Assembly: GCA_023898745.1 (NCBI GenBank)
Contig: CP060237.1
Span: forward strand, 310,001-374,000
DNA: 64,000 bases
From: Alphaproteobacteria bacterium
Lineage (GTDB): Bacteria > Pseudomonadota > Alphaproteobacteria > G02398745 > G023898745
Direction: 5' to 3'
The notes beneath the pieces are model-generated. The model worked only from the letters and a program-made list of their open reading frames with translations, did not search any database and had not been told where the DNA came from. A program made the position numbers and the translations under genes. Of this stretch, positions 60,511 through 64,000 are shown piece by piece. Position 1 is the first letter of the stretch, and each line of letters begins with the position of its first letter.

Positions 60511-62466
60511 ATGAAGAACATTTTCAAGAAAGGGTTTTTAAACAGAAGGTCTGAAGGTAAATCTGACAGCAAAAAAGAAACAACGACAGAGCAAAAAATT
60601 CACAAACCAAGACCTCAACAACAAAGAGATCAGAAAAAAAGCGATTATGCAGCGCGTTCTAAGGGGCCTGGACAATATCAAAACAATAGAGGTCGTCCAG
60701 ATCAAAGGCAAAAAAGCTCCCTTCCAGGTCAAAGACGTGACGGACAAATTGCTAATTATGGTCGCAGCGGTGGTGGTAACAGACGTCGTCGTGATGAACC
60801 AAAAGAAATGATCAAGTTCGACGATTACACAAAAATTCCTACGCCAAAAGAAAACGATTTCTTTTTCTTGCCAATTGGTGGATCTGGTGAAATCGGTATG
60901 AACGTAAACCTTTATGGTCATAACAATCAATGGATTATGGTGGATCTGGGTATTACCTTTGCGGATGAGCCTTATGGATTTGATCTTGTAACAGCAAATT
61001 TGGATATTATCAAAAGCACATCCATTGGTCGTTTGTTAAAAGGTGTGATCATCACACACGCGCACGAAGACCACATTGGTGGTGTGCATGAAATTTGGCC
61101 TTACTTTAAGTTTCACGTTTATGTGACAAAATTCTCTAAGGCAATTTTAGAGCGCAAGTTGGAAAATAAACCTTATGCGGAAGAATTGATGAAATATTAT
61201 GTGCACGAAATTCCAGCACATGGCCGTGTAACTGTAGGAGATTTCGAGATCCAATATTTGGATATCACCCACTCTATTCCTGAGTCTAATGCGCTTACCA
61301 TCAAAACAAAATCTGGAACAGTGTTCCACACGGGTGATTGGAAGTTAGATATGCACCCAGGTATTGGTGAGCCTGTTAACGCAGATCGCTATAAGAACCT
61401 TGCGAAACAAAATATCCTAGCGATGGTATGCGACTCTACTAATGCAATGTCAAAAGGTCGCTCCGGCTCAGAAGAAGTGGTAGCAAAAAACTTTGATAAA
61501 CTCTTTGCCGCAAGAAAGCGTGGGCGTATTGCTGTTACATGCTTTGCTTCCAATATTGGTCGCGTAAAAATCATCGCAGATTTGGCAAAAAAGCATGGCA
61601 GAAAAGTTTGTCTATTAGGTCGCTCACTTCACAAAATGTCAGAGGCGGCAGATCAATGTCAGTTCCCATTGCATGTGGATCAATTTATTTCTGATGTTGA
61701 CGCATCAAGATTAAAACCTGAGAAAGTACTATACATATGCACAGGTTCGCAAGGTGATCTTAATGCAGCGCTTGCACGTATCGCACGTGGTGTGCATCGT
61801 GTATTGCGACTTGGAAAAGGTGATATCGTTTATTTCTCATCCAAAACTATTCCAGGAAATGAGCGTCGCATTAACTTGTTGCAAAATAACCTCACACGTT
61901 TGGGGGTAGATATCGTAACAGATCGAGATATTGATATTCACGTATCCGGTCACCCCAATCAAGATGAGTTGAAAGACATGTACAACTGGGTAAAACCATC
62001 CTATGTGATTCCAGTGCATGGAGAATTCCGTCACCTTTATGAGCATGCAAAATTTGCGAAAAGCTGTGGGTTTGATGCGCTCGCGCCTGAAAATGGAACG
62101 CTGATTGATTTGAAAAAGCGTGAAATTTTAAAGCGTTACAGCATTGGTCGTATTGTGTTGGATGGAAATCGTTTCATCAACTATGAATCCTCTATCGTGA
62201 AAGAGCGTCGTTTGATGGGAACTGATGGCGCTGTGTTTGTCTCTATCAAAGGCACGAACTTTGTTTTTGTGAGCAGTCATGGATTGTTAGAAGAAAATTT
62301 TGAAGAATACAATAAGCGTATCCGCGACAGTGTGCGTAAAATTGTGATAGACAATGAAACTGCACAAAATAAAACACTTAAAGAAGCGCGTATTATCGAC
62401 CGCGTGAAACAACTATCCATGAATCTTTTGAGCAAGTCGCCTGAAGTTAAGGTGCACTTTTTGTAA
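60511..62466 (+). CDS. rnj: Ribonuclease J with long N-terminal extension
   Basis: A metallo-beta-lactamase/beta-CASP RNase with endo- and 5' exonuclease activity, central to mRNA decay and rRNA maturation in alphaproteobacteria. Visible: FLPIGGSGEIGMNVNLYG, the metal motif HAHEDHIGG near 182, FHTGDWKLDM, beta-CASP part (CDSTNAMSKGRSGSEE, TGSQGDLNAAL, PVHGEFRHLYEHA) and the small C-terminal domain. The core is ~550 residues; about 105 extra N-terminal residues are Arg/Gln/Gly/Lys-rich and disordered (RPQQQRDQKKSDYAARSKGP; RSGGGNRRRRDE), probably an RNA-binding tail. Start ATG 60511 is read from the preceding TCGTAC; a shorter start would lose the tail. Confidence 0.95.
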   Translation: MKNIFKKGFLNRRSEGKSDSKKETTTEQKIHKPRPQQQRDQKKSDYAARSKGPGQYQNNRGRPDQRQKSSLPGQRRDGQIANYGRSGGGNRRRRDEPKEMIKFDDYTKIPTPKENDFFFLPIGGSGEIGMNVNLYGHNNQWIMVDLGITFADEPYGFDLVTANLDIIKSTSIGRLLKGVIITHAHEDHIGGVHEIWPYFKFHVYVTKFSKAILERKLENKPYAEELMKYYVHEIPAHGRVTVGDFEIQYLDITHSIPESNALTIKTKSGTVFHTGDWKLDMHPGIGEPVNADRYKNLAKQNILAMVCDSTNAMSKGRSGSEEVVAKNFDKLFAARKRGRIAVTCFASNIGRVKIIADLAKKHGRKVCLLGRSLHKMSEAADQCQFPLHVDQFISDVDASRLKPEKVLYICTGSQGDLNAALARIARGVHRVLRLGKGDIVYFSSKTIPGNERRINLLQNNLTRLGVDIVTDRDIDIHVSGHPNQDELKDMYNWVKPSYVIPVHGEFRHLYEHAKFAKSCGFDALAPENGTLIDLKKREILKRYSIGRIVLDGNRFINYESSIVKERRLMGTDGAVFVSIKGTNFVFVSSHGLLEENFEEYNKRIRDSVRKIVIDNETAQNKTLKEARIIDRVKQLSMNLLSKSPEVKVHFL

Positions 62467-62474
62467 TCCTTGCG

Positions 62475-62558
62475 CCGTCATCCTGAGCGAGCGTAGCGAG
62501 AGAAGGATCTTCTTGAATACGTCTCAGGAAAAGATTCTTCGCTACGCTCAGAATGACG
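62475..62558. repeat. Family B inverted repeat
   Basis: CGTCATCCTGAGCGAGCGTAG ... CTACGCTCAGAATGACG with AGAAGGATCTTC/AAAAGATTCTTC arms, between two convergent genes, a position that would suit a bidirectional terminator. Confidence 0.88.
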
Positions 62559-62602
62559 AGTTCTCAAGCATAAATCTGTGCCCGGTAGTGTAATATCTTA
62601 AA

Positions 62603-63274
62603 TTATTCCGAATGAACTTTTTCTTCTTGTGCAGGTTCTGATGCACGTAACCAAGGCCAACAACATAGACTATCTACTAACGCACGACTTTGTTGATAAA
62701 CCCAATCCCAACCTTCCGGCTTGTAATCATAAGATATGCCATAAGTTTTTGTGAAATACTCGACCATAGCGTCTAAACTCTCAAATGTACGTTTGGTTCC
62801 CATAGGTTTTGTGTCAACGCGTTTCTCTGAAATTTGCTCTTTGTATGTTGCAAGAGCGGTTTTTACAGCCTCATTGCCTCTAAAGTACCAGGTAGGAGTC
62901 GTGTCTATGTAATTCCGTAGCCAGAATGCGCTTTGATGACAGCCTTGATTGCTGCGTTTAGCTAGCGCACGCATTACCATGAGTTGTAAATGCATGCCTT
63001 TGTTTTTATGGCCTGAGGATATGTCCCATTTTTCTAGTTGCGCATCGATTTCTTTAGGGCGCATGCCAAACAGGCTCATTATTGCTTGTATGGAATCACT
63101 TATATCTGAATAATTCTCAAGTTTTGAGGCTGTTTCTTTTAAGTTTCTGAGGTTTCGAATTGTATTTTGTTGTTGTGTGGCGTAATGTTGCCCGCTTTGC
63201 ACAATAGTAATTTCAGGAATAGTTATAGTAGAGTCCGAAGCTTGATTGGTTGTTGAGCTAAAAAGTAAAAACAT
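62603..63274 (-). CDS. Hypothetical protein
   Basis: A 223-residue unrecognised protein, mostly helical and charged (NTIRNLRNLKETASKLENYS; AMVEYFTKTYGISYDYKPEG), ending with a Trp/Cys-rich stretch (SLCCWPWLRAS). The N-terminus MFLLFSSTTNQAS may be a short signal-like stretch. It lies 23 bp downstream of the last gene on the same strand, so both may be cotranscribed. Confidence 0.6.
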   Translation of the reverse strand: MFLLFSSTTNQASDSTITIPEITIVQSGQHYATQQQNTIRNLRNLKETASKLENYSDISDSIQAIMSLFGMRPKEIDAQLEKWDISSGHKNKGMHLQLMVMRALAKRSNQGCHQSAFWLRNYIDTTPTWYFRGNEAVKTALATYKEQISEKRVDTKPMGTKRTFESLDAMVEYFTKTYGISYDYKPEGWDWVYQQSRALVDSLCCWPWLRASEPAQEEKVHSE

Positions 63275-63297
63275 TATAATTTCTATTGATTTGCTTG

Positions 63298-64000
63298 TTA
63301 AGATTTTAAAATAGAAAGTGTACTTTCTGCAAGCGCATCCCTCGAAAGTTCGTTGTCTGTTTTCTTTTTGTAATCATCGTAATGCTTTTTTCTTTTTAAA
63401 CGAGCATTTTCACCGTTAATGCCGAACATCACAGTAAAAAACACAAACACGCCTGACGCAGCCCATTCAATTGCAGGATAGACCTTAGCAGGATTTCCTG
63501 TTGTAACAATTTGCGTGACATTTGTTAACATCTGGCCGGATTTAACGAAGGAATCAAACATCAACGTTAAAAGACCTGCAGTTATTGTTATGCAAACAAA
63601 ATAATTGCCGACCATTTTCCACCATTCCAAAGCAATCAAATCTTTTGCTATAGGGTTTTCCTTTAATTTATGCCATTCTTTATCGCGAGCCTCTAGCCTT
63701 TTCATGGGTTCGTTTGAGAATTTTTTGTAAATGAGATAATCACAAATATCTTGTAGAATATTTAAATTTAAAGTCCAGATATGTTTATCAAAAAGACTTA
63801 GGTTGAATAAGCTGTCCATTGCAGAGTCTGCGCTAACAGCGCGATCAATTTTAAATGTACGAGAAAATTCTGTCTCTAATTCACTTTTATATTTAGAAGC
63901 TTCGATAGCGCCTTTTATGCCTTCAATAGTTTTTCTTGTGAAGTCATCTCTATTCGCTAAGTTGTCGACATTAGGATCCGTGACTAATCCTGCTAAATCA
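63298..64000 (-). CDS. Membrane protein with charged helices, 5' end beyond window
   Basis: The frame ending at 63298 is open through base 64000, well past the first internal Met at 63819, so the gene is longer than the visible 234 residues. Visible part: a charged region (IEGIKGAIEASKYKSELETE), a helical stretch, two membrane segments (YFVCITITAGLLTLMFDSFV; AASGVFVFFTVMFGI) and a Lys-rich C-terminus (RLKRKKHYDDYKKK). No family recognised. Confidence 0.65.
   Translation of the reverse strand, partial: DLAGLVTDPNVDNLANRDDFTRKTIEGIKGAIEASKYKSELETEFSRTFKIDRAVSADSAMDSLFNLSLFDKHIWTLNLNILQDICDYLIYKKFSNEPMKRLEARDKEWHKLKENPIAKDLIALEWWKMVGNYFVCITITAGLLTLMFDSFVKSGQMLTNVTQIVTTGNPAKVYPAIEWAASGVFVFFTVMFGINGENARLKRKKHYDDYKKKTDNELSRDALAESTLSILKS

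Overview
The window is an AT-rich chromosomal segment of what looks like a host-associated alphaproteobacterium, most like the Rickettsiales/Holosporales in style. The basis is the alpha-type RpoH, L31, MtaB, Nfu and RNase J, an isolated gene-transfer-agent-type portal gene, short single-gene transcription units in mixed orientation, and many proteins of the kinds used against eukaryotic hosts (a protein kinase, tandem ubiquitin-like domains, BspA-type leucine-rich repeats, exported GNAT-like proteins). This placement is inference. There is no rRNA, CRISPR array or transposase. Five tRNA genes are present: Val(GAC), Phe(GAA), Glu(TTC), Met(CAT) and Leu(TAA).

The dominant feature is a dense set of short modular repeats in nearly every intergenic space. 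Family A is a hairpin unit with arms of the form GTCATCACGAG ... CGTGGTGATCCA around a variable, self-complementary core. Three arm versions occur (CAC/GTG, GGC/GCC, TGC/GCA), and the two sides always change together, so base pairing appears to be conserved. Two units usually sit head to head. Family C is a core of about 125 bp, itself built of hairpins, nested between two A units. Family B is a separate long inverted repeat (GTCATCCTGAG ... CTCAGGATGAC). Family A units also sit in frame inside ybeY and miaA, twice in each, and repeats supply the last codons and stop of several genes, much like Rickettsia palindromic elements but apparently of a different sequence family.

Layout. 0-20 kb: a TPR-like protein (cut by the window edge), uvrD-rpmE, a StbD/StbE-like toxin-antitoxin pair, mtaB, a DUF389 protein, a GST, rpoH, a decayed BspA-like gene, a protein kinase with a possible PH-like N-terminus, a CorC-like protein with ybeY, an LD-carboxypeptidase and an exported coiled-coil protein. 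20-33 kb: a possible origin-like AT-rich stretch with a DnaA box, tRNAs, a thioredoxin-like protein, an HK97/GTA portal, an AAA/DUF4143 ATPase, a second BspA-like gene flanked by 95-bp direct repeats, glyA, a GIY-YIG protein and nfu. 33-47 kb: a frameshifted gene, an exported alpha/beta hydrolase, miaA, two small paired membrane proteins, a cation-chloride-cotransporter-like permease, a third BspA-like gene with 132-bp tandem repeats, an ABC transporter, an exported tandem ubiquitin-like protein, a dicarboxylate symporter and a TVP38 protein.

47-55 kb holds a 7.3-kb minus-strand operon of six homologous glycosyltransferase-like modules of about 400 residues in three genes (1+1+4 modules), where loss of stop/start junctions has fused four modules into one 1,618-residue protein. 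55-64 kb: tRNA-Leu, a sodium/solute symporter, two exported GNAT-like paralogues, a six-bladed YWTD-like beta-propeller protein, RNase J with a long disordered N-terminus, and two unknown genes, the last running off the window.

Housekeeping genes (DNA repair, ribosome, tRNA and rRNA maturation, heat-shock sigma factor, one-carbon metabolism, Fe-S assembly, RNA turnover) are thus scattered singly among accessory genes that probably act at the cell surface or in the host.
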